Shown here: in pieces, positions 16,331-23,763 of the stretch
How the letters are laid out: the number at the start of each line of letters is the position of its first letter
How positions within the stretch are numbered: position 1 is the first letter of the stretch
Assembly (NCBI GenBank): GCA_963981505.1
Contig: CAXCEI010000005.1
Coordinates: forward strand, 1-63,643
Length of the DNA stretch: 63,643 nucleotides
DNA from: OPU3-GD-OMZ sp001901525
GTDB taxonomy: Bacteria > Pseudomonadota > Gammaproteobacteria > Methylococcales > Methylomonadaceae
Reading direction: 5' to 3'
Notes under the pieces: model-generated
Seen by the model: the letters and a program-made list of their open reading frames with translations, nothing else
Databases searched by the model: none
What the model was told of the DNA's origin: nothing
Program-made: the position numbers and the translations under genes

Positions 16331-17848
16331 ATGGACGGGGTAATGGTATTTAAACGTTGGACTCTTGACGGTGGGCTTGATCTGGATGGGCATAAGGATT
16401 TGTCTCGTCAGCGCTTGATCATCAGCGCCACTATTCCCGATGAGCTGGTCTATCCATTGGTGTTTCGGTCCGGCGAGGTTGCTAGGGCTTTGGTTAAAAC
16501 CGGTGATCGAGTCTTAAAAGGACAAGTCATTGCGGAGTCGCAAGGTGCTCAAGGTACTTTGTTACATGCGGCAAGTTCGGGCTATATACAAGAAAATGAA
16601 TTACGTACGATTGCCCATCCTTCGGGGTTAAAAAGTCTCTGTCTTATCATTGCAACGGATGGTTTAGATGAGGCCTGCTCTGTCGCTGAGCCGGTCCATT
16701 ACAGTCAGTTATTACCTGTCGAAATCCGTGCCAAAATTCATCAATCCGGTATTGTGGGTTTAGGGGGGGCGGGGTTTCCTACCGCCGTTAAGCTTAAGCC
16801 TGAGAGTTCTTGTGAAGTCGACACCTTAGTTATTAACGGTGCGGAATGTGAGCCCTATATAACCTGTGATGATCGATTAATGCAGCAATATCCAGAGCAA
16901 ATTTTATTGGGAATACAGGTGTTATTACGCGCGTTAACGATAAAAAAATGTGTGATTGGAATTGAAGAGGATATGCCAGAAGCAATAGATTCGATGCAAA
17001 AGGAAATTGACCGTCAGGGTATTGATTATATACAGGTAAACGTCGTGCCGGCTCTTTACCCCGCTGGAGGCGAGCGACAATTAATTTTTCTGCTGACGGG
17101 GCGGGAAACGCCAAGTAACGGTTTTCCTGTTGATGTCGGCGTAATTTGTCAGAATATCGGCACCGTTATGGCCGTTTATCAGTCGATTTTTCAAGGCCAA
17201 GCGTTAACCGAAAGGGTGGTGACGCTTACGGGGTTAGGGCTTAAAACACCACAAAATATGTGGGTAAGAATAGGAACGCCCATTAAGGATCTTGTTAGGC
17301 AGTGTGGTGGTTACAACGGCTCGATTGAACGATTGATTATGGGCGGCTTAATGATGGGTTTTGTATTGCCGGACGATAGTGTTGGAATTACAAAGGCAAC
17401 GAATTGTATTTTGGTTGCAACCCCAAGAGAGGTTGCGAAAACTCGTGATATGGAGGTGCTGCCTTGTATTCGTTGTGGGGAATGTGCAACGGTCTGCCCC
17501 GTTAATTTGTTACCGCAGCAACTTTATTGGTATAGCCAGGGAGGCGATCATGATAAGAGCCAGTCTTTTGGTTTGTTTGATTGTATTGAATGTGGTTGTT
17601 GTGATGTTGTTTGTCCGAGTCATATCCCGTTAGTGCAGTATTTTCGAGCCAGTAAAAGTAAGGCAGTTTTGAAACGTCGTGACGATGAAACTGCGGGTTT
17701 AGCCAAGCAGCGTTTTGAGAATCAGCAATTGCGTAAAGCACAAGAAAAAATGGAGCGAGAACAGCGTATTCGATTAAAAAAGCTAGCGCTCGTAAAGTTG
17801 AAAAAAGAGAGCGCAGGCTCAGCACCTAATGCGGCGGATAAGTCATGA
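16331..17848 (+). CDS. rnfC: Rnf complex subunit C, NADH/FMN-binding Fe-S protein
   Basis: Peripheral subunit that exchanges electrons with NAD(H). An N-terminal barrel-sandwich domain precedes the Nqo1-like region GLGGAGFPTAVKLKP, with NGAECEPYITCD and GGERQLIF. Two [4Fe-4S] motifs near residues 378-430 read CIRCGECATVCPVN and CIECGCCDVVCPSH. The C-terminal tail is Lys/Glu-rich and short (about 60 residues), unlike the long repetitive tail of Escherichia coli RsxC. The first ATG is at 16331; a second at 16343 is possible. It overlaps rnfD by four bases. Confidence 0.95.
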   Translation: MDGVMVFKRWTLDGGLDLDGHKDLSRQRLIISATIPDELVYPLVFRSGEVARALVKTGDRVLKGQVIAESQGAQGTLLHAASSGYIQENELRTIAHPSGLKSLCLIIATDGLDEACSVAEPVHYSQLLPVEIRAKIHQSGIVGLGGAGFPTAVKLKPESSCEVDTLVINGAECEPYITCDDRLMQQYPEQILLGIQVLLRALTIKKCVIGIEEDMPEAIDSMQKEIDRQGIDYIQVNVVPALYPAGGERQLIFLLTGRETPSNGFPVDVGVICQNIGTVMAVYQSIFQGQALTERVVTLTGLGLKTPQNMWVRIGTPIKDLVRQCGGYNGSIERLIMGGLMMGFVLPDDSVGITKATNCILVATPREVAKTRDMEVLPCIRCGECATVCPVNLLPQQLYWYSQGGDHDKSQSFGLFDCIECGCCDVVCPSHIPLVQYFRASKSKAVLKRRDDETAGLAKQRFENQQLRKAQEKMEREQRIRLKKLALVKLKKESAGSAPNAADKS

Positions 17849-18867
17849 AATCTTTATGGGTCACCTCACCGTATTTGCCGCCACAAAATAGTGTGAGTAA
17901 AATCATGTTTAAGGTGTTGGTCGCGTTGCTACCGGGTATTTTTTTGTTGGCATTGTTTTTTGGCTGGGGTGTTTTTGTTAATATTTTGTTAGCCGTTTTA
18001 ACCGCATTAATAACAGAAGCTATAGTGCTTAAATTAAGGCAGCGGCCCGTGCTAAAGAGTTTGAAAGACTTAAGTGCACCCTTAACAGCGGTACTGTTAG
18101 GTATTGCCATACCAACGGTGGCACCCTGGTGGTTGATTGTCTTAGGCACAGGTTTTGCGATCGTTATTGTTAAACAGCTCTACGGTGGCTTAGGGTCTAA
18201 TCTGTTCAATCCGGCAATGGCGGGGTATGCCTTTTTATTAATTTCTTTTCCGCAAGAGATGACCGCTTGGGCGGTGCCGGGGAGTTTAAATGCATGGCAA
18301 TTTTCAGACATCATCCGATTATTGTTCTTGGAGCAATTACCCGAAGCTATAACGGTAGATGGCATCACGATGGCAACGCCCTTAGATGCAGTAAAAACAC
18401 AATTAGCGATGAATCAAGAATCAGCCGTTGCGGTGCCAGCCACTGTTGAAAGACTCTTTACTCAGGGGTGGGGGTGGCTGTCATTAGGCTATTTTGTTGG
18501 GGGGCTCTGGTTAGTTCAACAACGTGTTGTTGCTTGGCAAATCCCTTTGGGTATTTTGTGCGCGTTAGCACTGATTTCGACAGGATTTTATTTTTATGAT
18601 GATCAATCGTATAGTACGCCAGCATTTCATTTGTTGGCGGGCGCGACGATGGTGGGCGCATTTTTTATAGCAACCGACCCGGTAACGGCTGCAACCTCAC
18701 CGAAGGGACGTTTTATTTTTGGTTTTATGATCGGTGCTTTGACATACCTTATTCGTGTTTGGGGAGGATATCCTGATGCGATGGCATTTGCTGTTTTGTT
18801 AATGAATATCGCTGTTCCAGTGATTGATTATTATACTCAGCCTAAGGTTTTTGGGGTTCGGCGTTGA
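17845..18867 (+). CDS. rnfD: Rnf complex subunit D, covalent flavin subunit
   Basis: Membrane subunit of the NqrB/RnfD family with about ten hydrophobic segments in 340 residues. The covalent FMN site is VDGITMATPLD, with the acceptor Thr at residue 178. LGSNLFNPAMAGYAFLL and ATDPVTAATSPKGRFIFG are conserved family stretches. It overlaps rnfC and rnfG by four bases each, so the three are translated together. Confidence 0.95.
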   Translation: MKSLWVTSPYLPPQNSVSKIMFKVLVALLPGIFLLALFFGWGVFVNILLAVLTALITEAIVLKLRQRPVLKSLKDLSAPLTAVLLGIAIPTVAPWWLIVLGTGFAIVIVKQLYGGLGSNLFNPAMAGYAFLLISFPQEMTAWAVPGSLNAWQFSDIIRLLFLEQLPEAITVDGITMATPLDAVKTQLAMNQESAVAVPATVERLFTQGWGWLSLGYFVGGLWLVQQRVVAWQIPLGILCALALISTGFYFYDDQSYSTPAFHLLAGATMVGAFFIATDPVTAATSPKGRFIFGFMIGALTYLIRVWGGYPDAMAFAVLLMNIAVPVIDYYTQPKVFGVRR

Positions 18868-19499
18868 TTGAAGGAGTACAGCGGTCTTTGTTGATGGCAT
18901 TAATTCTCGGGCTGTTTGCGGTCGTAGGGATTGGCGCAGTGACATGGGTCTATAATGTAAGTAAAGCTAAAATCATTGAAAATGAACGTGCCGCGTTGAT
19001 AAAACAATTATCAGCGTTATTACCTGAGGGATCCTATGACAATGATATTGTTAATGACACCCTAGAGTGGACAGAGCCTGATCTTGCAGCGGGAGGTCCG
19101 CTAACCATTTATCGATTTAGAAAAAACACGCTACCCGTCGCAGTTGTTATTCCGACTGTGGCACCCGACGGTTATAACGGCAACATAAAATTATTAGTGG
19201 CGATTACGAAAGAAGGCGTTGTTTCAGCGGTACGTGCTGTTGCGCATCATGAAACGCCCGGGTTAGGCGATAAAATGGAGCTTGAACGCTCGGACTGGAT
19301 TGATCTATTTAAGGGGCAGTCACTGGCGTTATTGCCTGAGTCGCAATGGCGGGTGAAACGTGATGGTGGGACATTTGATCAATTTACCGGGGCGACGATA
19401 ACCCCTCGAGCCATTGTGAAGGCGGTGAAAAAAACGGTGATTTTTTTTGAAACGTACGGGGATGAATTATTTCTACCGTTACAACCTAAGGGCCGGTAG
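18864..19499 (+). CDS. rnfG: Rnf complex subunit G, covalent flavin subunit
   Basis: One N-terminal membrane helix (about residues 8-30) anchors a periplasmic FMN-binding domain. The flavinylation motif is FDQFTGATITPRAIV, with the acceptor Thr at residue 178. AHHETPGLGDKMEL is another conserved family stretch. The TTG start at 18864 overlaps the rnfD stop. Length 211 residues is normal. The ApbE flavin transferase needed for FMN attachment is not in the window. Confidence 0.94.
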   Translation: MIEGVQRSLLMALILGLFAVVGIGAVTWVYNVSKAKIIENERAALIKQLSALLPEGSYDNDIVNDTLEWTEPDLAAGGPLTIYRFRKNTLPVAVVIPTVAPDGYNGNIKLLVAITKEGVVSAVRAVAHHETPGLGDKMELERSDWIDLFKGQSLALLPESQWRVKRDGGTFDQFTGATITPRAIVKAVKKTVIFFETYGDELFLPLQPKGR

Positions 19500-19504
19500 G
19501 AAGG

Positions 19505-20194
19505 ATGATAGTGTGGATGCAATACAGTCAATTAATTAAAGAAGGCCTTTGGACTAATAATCAGGCTTTTGTCGCGTTGTTAGGGTTATGTCCGTTATTA
19601 GCTGTGAGCAATACCTTGATCAATAGTTTAGGGCTAGGGCTAGCGACGACGATGACCTTGGTTTGTTCAAACGTGACGGTTTCAGTGATTCGAAAAGCGA
19701 TTCCCAATGAAATTCGATTGCCTGTTTTTGTTTTAGTGATAGCATCGATCGTGACGGCCATTGAGCTCATGATGAATGCTTATTTTTTTGAACTTTATAA
19801 GGTATTAGGAATTTTTGTTCCTTTGATTGTTACGAATTGCGCCATTATTGGCCGAGCAGAATCTTTTGCTTTTAGAAATCCACCACATAAAGCTTTTTTG
19901 GATGGCCTTTTTATGGGCTTAGGCTTTACGTTGGCGCTTGTTTTGTTGGGCAGTGTTCGGGAGATTCTAGGTGCGGGCACCTTGTTCTCAGGTGCGGCGC
20001 TAATGTTTGGTAAGTCTGCAGAAAGTTGGACGGTATTCTTATTTGAAGATTATTCAGGCTTGCTTTTAGCTGTTTTACCCCCGGGTGCCTTTATTGGCTT
20101 AGGGTTGTTGATAGCACTCAAAAACAGTTTGGATATTCAGCGTAAAGCGTATAGAAAGGAATTTAAAGAGCAGTCTGTTGATAAAATGAATTAG
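19505..20194 (+). CDS. rnfE: Rnf complex subunit E
   Basis: Integral membrane partner of RnfA, related to it by inverted topology. It has six hydrophobic segments and conserved NQAFVALLGLCPLLAVSNTLIN and IVTNCAIIGRAESFA; the Cys in each matches the RnfA/E pattern. At 229 residues it is complete. GGAAGG-like bases directly precede the ATG at 19505, five bases after rnfG. Confidence 0.95.
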   Translation: MIVWMQYSQLIKEGLWTNNQAFVALLGLCPLLAVSNTLINSLGLGLATTMTLVCSNVTVSVIRKAIPNEIRLPVFVLVIASIVTAIELMMNAYFFELYKVLGIFVPLIVTNCAIIGRAESFAFRNPPHKAFLDGLFMGLGFTLALVLLGSVREILGAGTLFSGAALMFGKSAESWTVFLFEDYSGLLLAVLPPGAFIGLGLLIALKNSLDIQRKAYRKEFKEQSVDKMN

Positions 20195-20228
20195 TTTGTT
20201 TGGCTGGCTTGGCGGTGTGGTATTTATA

Positions 20229-20864
20229 ATGAATCAAGAAAAACGTAATATTATTTTTGATCGCTTAGCGGTAGCGATTCCGGAGCCTAAAACAGAGCTT
20301 CAATACGCGACAGTTTTTGAGTTATTGATTGCCGTTGTATTATCTGCGCAAGCAACTGATAAAAGTGTCAATAAAGCAACGGTAAAATTATTTTCCAAGG
20401 CGAATACGCCGGAGGCAATATTGGTTTTAGGCGAGCAAGACTTAAAAAGCTATATAAAGACGATTGGGCTTTTTAATACCAAAGCTGCAAATATAATCAA
20501 ACTTTGCCAACAGTTAATTGATGGTCATAAGAGTGAAGTACCGCGAACCAGAGAAGCGCTTGAGGCGTTGCCCGGCGTGGGGCGTAAAACAGCTAATGTG
20601 GTGTTGAATACGGCCTTTGGTTATCCAACCATTGCTGTAGACACGCATATTTTTAGGGTTTCTAACCGGACACGTATAGCGCAGGGTAAAACGGTTTTGA
20701 CGGTTGAAAAAAAATTAGATAAAGTCGTTCCTAAACACCATAAACTTGATGCGCATCATTTATTGATTTTGCATGGACGTTATACTTGTATTGCTAGAAA
20801 GCCGCGTTGTGGAAGTTGTGTTATAGAGGATTTGTGTGAATCAACAGAGAAAACGATCATTTAG
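20229..20864 (+). CDS. nth: Endonuclease III (DNA glycosylase/AP lyase)
   Basis: Bifunctional glycosylase that removes oxidised pyrimidines and nicks AP sites in base-excision repair. The helix-hairpin-helix EALPGVGRKTANVVLNTAFG contains the catalytic Lys, and VDTHIFRVSNR the catalytic Asp. The [4Fe-4S] site is C-x6-C-x2-C-x5-C in CIARKPRCGSCVIEDLC. The ATG at 20229 gives 211 residues, the Escherichia coli length; an upstream TTG at 20196 would add eleven doubtful residues. The rnf-nth order is the classic enterobacterial one. Confidence 0.96.
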   Translation: MNQEKRNIIFDRLAVAIPEPKTELQYATVFELLIAVVLSAQATDKSVNKATVKLFSKANTPEAILVLGEQDLKSYIKTIGLFNTKAANIIKLCQQLIDGHKSEVPRTREALEALPGVGRKTANVVLNTAFGYPTIAVDTHIFRVSNRTRIAQGKTVLTVEKKLDKVVPKHHKLDAHHLLILHGRYTCIARKPRCGSCVIEDLCESTEKTII

Positions 20865-21102
20865 TGTTGTGTTTTGTCGTGGAAGGGTAGTTAAAAACGT
20901 TGTGTTATCTACAGCAGTGGCAGATGAGTTTAAAGCTCATGGAAAGTGTCAGAATATTCAAGAGAGTTGTTAAAAAGAACATTGGAATAATTTAACCCTA
21001 AAACAGGGGGTATGAAACGCGACAAAAGGACGCAATACAGTTATTAAAATCCAAGGTACAATGTGCTACACCGTATTATTAGAAATTTGTAGAGGATAAG
21101 AA
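20865..21102 (+). promoter_or_regulatory. Upstream region of the hvfABC locus
   Basis: 238 bases without a gene. A weak hairpin ATGAG-TTTAAAG-CTCAT lies near 20928-20945 and a four-pair repeat CCCT-AAAAC-AGGG at 20996-21008. TATTAT at 21074-21079 could be a -10 box, but no -35 is convincing. Related loci elsewhere are often under copper- or ECF-sigma control. I could not identify such a site with confidence. Confidence 0.3.
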
Positions 21103-21471
21103 ATGAAAAAGTTAAATAAAACACCGTTGGCAGCAGCATTAGGTACTGCGTTAGTTTCTTCTTTAGGCGCTGCGACTGTTAGTGCAGAAGTGAATCCTTT
21201 TGGAATAAGTGAACTTTCGGGCGGCTATATGCAACTTGCAGAAGCGAAGACGGGAAAGGGCGAAATGAAGTGTGGCGCTAATATGGCGGGCATGAAGAAA
21301 GATGAAATGCAATGTGGCGCTAATATGGCTGGCATGAAGAAAGATGAAATGAACTGTGGCGCCAAAATGGGAATGAAAGAAGGTACCTGTGGAGAAGGTC
21401 AGTGTGGCGCTATGATGATGGGCGAAGAGCCTAAAATGCCAACAGAAGGTAAGTGTGTAGGTAAAAGATAA
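21103..21471 (+). CDS. hvfA: HvfA-like RiPP precursor (oxazolone/thioamide metallophore type), Met-rich variant
   Basis: Precursor of a ribosomally made, modified, probably copper-binding peptide. Residues 1-28 form a signal peptide (cleavage after VSA). The conserved leader NPFGISELSGGYMQLAEAK follows. The core has six Cys, each in E-x-x-C: EMKCG, EMQCG, EMNCG, EGTCG, EGQCG and EGKCV. The known HvfA unit is EGKCG, so three units carry Met in place of Gly and the last lacks the final Gly. The first three units are spaced by ANMAGMKKD-like linkers. About 14 Met follow the signal peptide. It is followed by its DUF692 and DUF2063 partners. Binding and modification are inferred from the family. 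Confidence 0.88.
   Translation: MKKLNKTPLAAALGTALVSSLGAATVSAEVNPFGISELSGGYMQLAEAKTGKGEMKCGANMAGMKKDEMQCGANMAGMKKDEMNCGAKMGMKEGTCGEGQCGAMMMGEEPKMPTEGKCVGKR
21262..21363 (+). repeat. 42-bp tandem repeats in the hvfA core
   Basis: Two complete 42-base units at 21262-21303 and 21304-21345 differ at only a few positions, and a third, diverged partial unit starts at 21346. Each encodes E-M-x-C-G-A-N-M-A-G-M-K-K-D. They point to expansion of the core by in-frame duplication. Confidence 0.85.
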
Positions 21472-21482
21472 TCTTGTCTTTT
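21463..21482 (+). promoter_or_regulatory. Small hairpin between hvfA and hvfB
   Basis: AAAAGA (21463-21468) and TCTTTT (21477-21482) are inverted repeats around the hvfA stop, followed by TATTGATTT before the hvfB ATG. No Shine-Dalgarno is seen for hvfB. The hairpin could lower maturase expression relative to precursor, but it is AT-rich and weak. Confidence 0.3.
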
Positions 21483-21491
21483 TATTGATTT

Positions 21492-22346
21492 ATGGATAAT
21501 CGAGAGTATTCGGTTATCGGAGCGGGGCTTGGTTTACGGCGGTCGTTTATGCAAACGATTGCTGATAAGCCTCCGGCGTGTGTCGATTTTTACGAGGTTG
21601 CACCGGAAAACTGGATTACCTTAGGGGGTAAGATGGGTAAGCAATTTCGGGCGTTGACTGAGCGTCTCCCTTTTATTTGTCATGGTTTGTCGTTGTCTAT
21701 CGGTAGCGCAGATCCATTGGATGAAGTGTTTATTCGGGAAATTAAAGATTTTCTTCGAACCCACCAAATTAAGCTATACAGTGAGCACCTCAGTTATTGT
21801 AGTCATAAGGGTCATTTGTATGACCTTTTACCCATTCCTTTTACCAGCGAAGCGGTTGAGTATGTGGCGGGGCGTATTCGACGTGTTCAGGATATTTTAG
21901 AGCAAAGAATTGCTATTGAGAATGTTTCGTATTATGCAGTACCCAGTCATGAGCTTTCAGAAATAGAATTCTTTAATGCGGTTGTTGAGCAGGCTGATTG
22001 TGATGTGCTGCTAGATCTAAACAATATTTATGTGAATAGCATTAATCATAGTTATGATCCGGAAGCTTTTTTAAAAGCAATTCCAGGCGAACGTATTGCG
22101 TACGCGCATGTGGCAGGACATTATGTTGAGTCGGAAGATTTTTTAGTTGATACGCATGGCGCTGCTATTGTTGATCCTGTTTGGACGTTGTTAGGACAAG
22201 CGTATGAATTATTCGGCACCTTTCCGACACTGCTAGAGCGTGATTTTAATCTTCCTGCTATGAATGAACTGCTGAGTGAAGTTCAGAAGATTAAGAAAAT
22301 ACAAAATGATTATCAGTTATCCAGGCGCGCAATAAGACATGGCTGA
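21492..22346 (+). CDS. hvfB: DUF692/MNIO-family maturase, HvfB-like
   Basis: Member of the multinuclear non-heme iron oxidase family (DUF692) that includes MbnB of methanobactin synthesis and the bufferin and HvfB enzymes. These use Fe centres to rearrange Cys, for example into oxazolone/thioamide. TIM-barrel ligand residues are visible: HGLSLS (His64), SEHLSY (His99), IENVSYY (Glu143), LDLNNIYVN, YAHVAGHY (His206, His210), DTHG (Asp220, His222) and LERDFN (Glu249). Length 284 residues. It lies 20 bases after the precursor and overlaps the DUF2063 gene by eight bases. Substrate assignment rests on family and context. Confidence 0.92.
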   Translation: MDNREYSVIGAGLGLRRSFMQTIADKPPACVDFYEVAPENWITLGGKMGKQFRALTERLPFICHGLSLSIGSADPLDEVFIREIKDFLRTHQIKLYSEHLSYCSHKGHLYDLLPIPFTSEAVEYVAGRIRRVQDILEQRIAIENVSYYAVPSHELSEIEFFNAVVEQADCDVLLDLNNIYVNSINHSYDPEAFLKAIPGERIAYAHVAGHYVESEDFLVDTHGAAIVDPVWTLLGQAYELFGTFPTLLERDFNLPAMNELLSEVQKIKKIQNDYQLSRRAIRHG

Positions 22347-23109
22347 AAATAAGAATAATGTTTTTTCTTTTCAGGAGAAACAGGCGGCCTTTACTGATTA
22401 CTTAAGAAACCCTCAGGTTTGCCCAGTCCCAGAAGGTGTTATTCCGGAACGTATAGATATCCATCGTGAACTGATGTTTAACAATATCAGTAGTTTTCTG
22501 GAGACGAGCTTTCCTATTTTACGGTCAATCATTGAAGACAATGCCTGGAAAGAATTGTGCCAAGATTATTTTCTAGTCCATCACAGTAGAACACCGTATT
22601 TCTCAGAAATACCAGAAGAGTTTTTGTCCTATCTTCAGGAGGAACGAGTTACACGGGCAGATGATCATCCATTTATATTGGAATTGGCGCATTATGAATG
22701 GGTTGAAATGGCATTAGCAATTTCATTGGATGAGCAACCGAAAGTGAACGATCAGTTAATCCAAGAGTCACTGACAACTGAAATTGCATTATCGCCGTTG
22801 GCTTGGCCACTGGCCTATCAATATCCGGTGCATTTGATATCTTCTACTTTTAAACCACAATGTCCGCCCGAGGCAGCTACTTTTTTGTTGGTTTATCGGG
22901 ATAGTGATTTAGAGGTTAATTTTATAGAAATGACGCCGCTCACGTTTCGGCTACTGCAACTGCTTGAACAACAGTCAGTTTGGTTGTTGGATGATTGTTT
23001 GAAGGGTTTGGCTCGAGAATTTGTTAATTTTAAGCCCGGTGTGATTTACAACGGAGGACTGGGGATTTTACAGGACTTAGCGGCCAGAGGCATTGTCTAT
23101 CAACCGTAA
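22339..23109 (+). CDS. hvfC: DUF2063-family partner protein, HvfC-like
   Basis: Partner protein of MNIO enzymes, thought to bind the precursor leader and present it to the enzyme. The N-terminal DUF2063 region (about residues 10-110) has MFNNISSFLETSFPILRSII and LAHYEWVEMAL, typical of the family. The C-terminal half resembles the extra domain of HvfC/BufC proteins. It has 256 residues and no signal peptide or membrane helix, so it acts in the cytoplasm with HvfB. It is last in the operon; no DoxX-type hvfD follows. Its stop lies inside a long inverted repeat. Confidence 0.88.
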   Translation: MAENKNNVFSFQEKQAAFTDYLRNPQVCPVPEGVIPERIDIHRELMFNNISSFLETSFPILRSIIEDNAWKELCQDYFLVHHSRTPYFSEIPEEFLSYLQEERVTRADDHPFILELAHYEWVEMALAISLDEQPKVNDQLIQESLTTEIALSPLAWPLAYQYPVHLISSTFKPQCPPEAATFLLVYRDSDLEVNFIEMTPLTFRLLQLLEQQSVWLLDDCLKGLAREFVNFKPGVIYNGGLGILQDLAARGIVYQP

Positions 23110-23136
23110 AATTAGAATGCATTTTACGGTTGATAG
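23097..23136. terminator. 16-bp perfect stem-loop ending the hvf operon
   Basis: Arms at 23097-23112 and 23121-23136 pair perfectly over 16 bases around the eight-base loop TAGAATGC. The left arm includes the last codons and TAA of hvfC. The next gene is convergent, so the structure could serve both directions. There is no T run after it on the plus strand, so it may stabilise transcripts rather than, or as well as, terminate them. Confidence 0.7.
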
Positions 23137-23166
23137 TGGGACTGAAGGGTTAGTTGTTGGTTACAG

Positions 23167-23616
23167 TCACCGAGTTTTAAAAATAGTCGGTGTTTGTGGC
23201 GCTTGTTTTATTTGCAGACAGTGGTAAGCGGCATTCTCATAGCGAATTCGGAGTGATTGGGTATGTTTTTGTTCTCTGAGAAATTTTTGGGCTTCTTTTG
23301 CTGTTAAGTCTTTCATCATATAAGTAGCGATACACATGCACGGCTCTTTAAAGCGCGCTCGGTCTATGTCTTTATTAATTGAGTTTTTGAGTTCGCGGGC
23401 GATGCACTGTTGCGAAAACTTGTGTTCAAAAGGGTGTTTGTCCATGTCTCTTGCTTTGTTATGTCCGTGGTCAAAGCTCATTTTTGGGGCGGAATTAACG
23501 GTTGTCGAAGGTGCATGTGTTGTTTCTTTTGGGTTGTCATCTGAGCAGGCAGTTAAAAATAAAGTCAGTGCCATGGTGTAAAAAAACAACCGGAATCGTA
23601 GTTTTGTTATTTTCAT
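23167..23616 (-). CDS. Small lipoprotein with four conserved-looking cysteines
   Basis: Family not recognised. A lipoprotein signal ends in LTAC with the lipid-bearing Cys at residue 24, so it should be membrane-anchored. The mature part has a His/Asp-rich stretch (FDHGHNKARDMDKHPFEHKF) and then Cys residues in QQCIAR, EPCMCIA and YHCLQI. A His-rich stretch plus Cys close to hvfABC makes metal binding tempting, but it is transcribed convergently to that operon and no function is shown. Length 149 residues. Confidence 0.65.
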   Translation of the reverse strand: MKITKLRFRLFFYTMALTLFLTACSDDNPKETTHAPSTTVNSAPKMSFDHGHNKARDMDKHPFEHKFSQQCIARELKNSINKDIDRARFKEPCMCIATYMMKDLTAKEAQKFLREQKHTQSLRIRYENAAYHCLQIKQAPQTPTIFKTR

Positions 23617-23763
23617 AGTATTTTCACAGGAAGGATAAAAATAAGCAGATAATACCTTATTTCTACTCTATCATTTTCCAAATTGGCTTACCAGTCGGTA
23701 TTTTTTTGAATAATTAGAAAGTGGCAAGTCTATGTTATGGATAACAATCGGAGGTTGTAAAAA

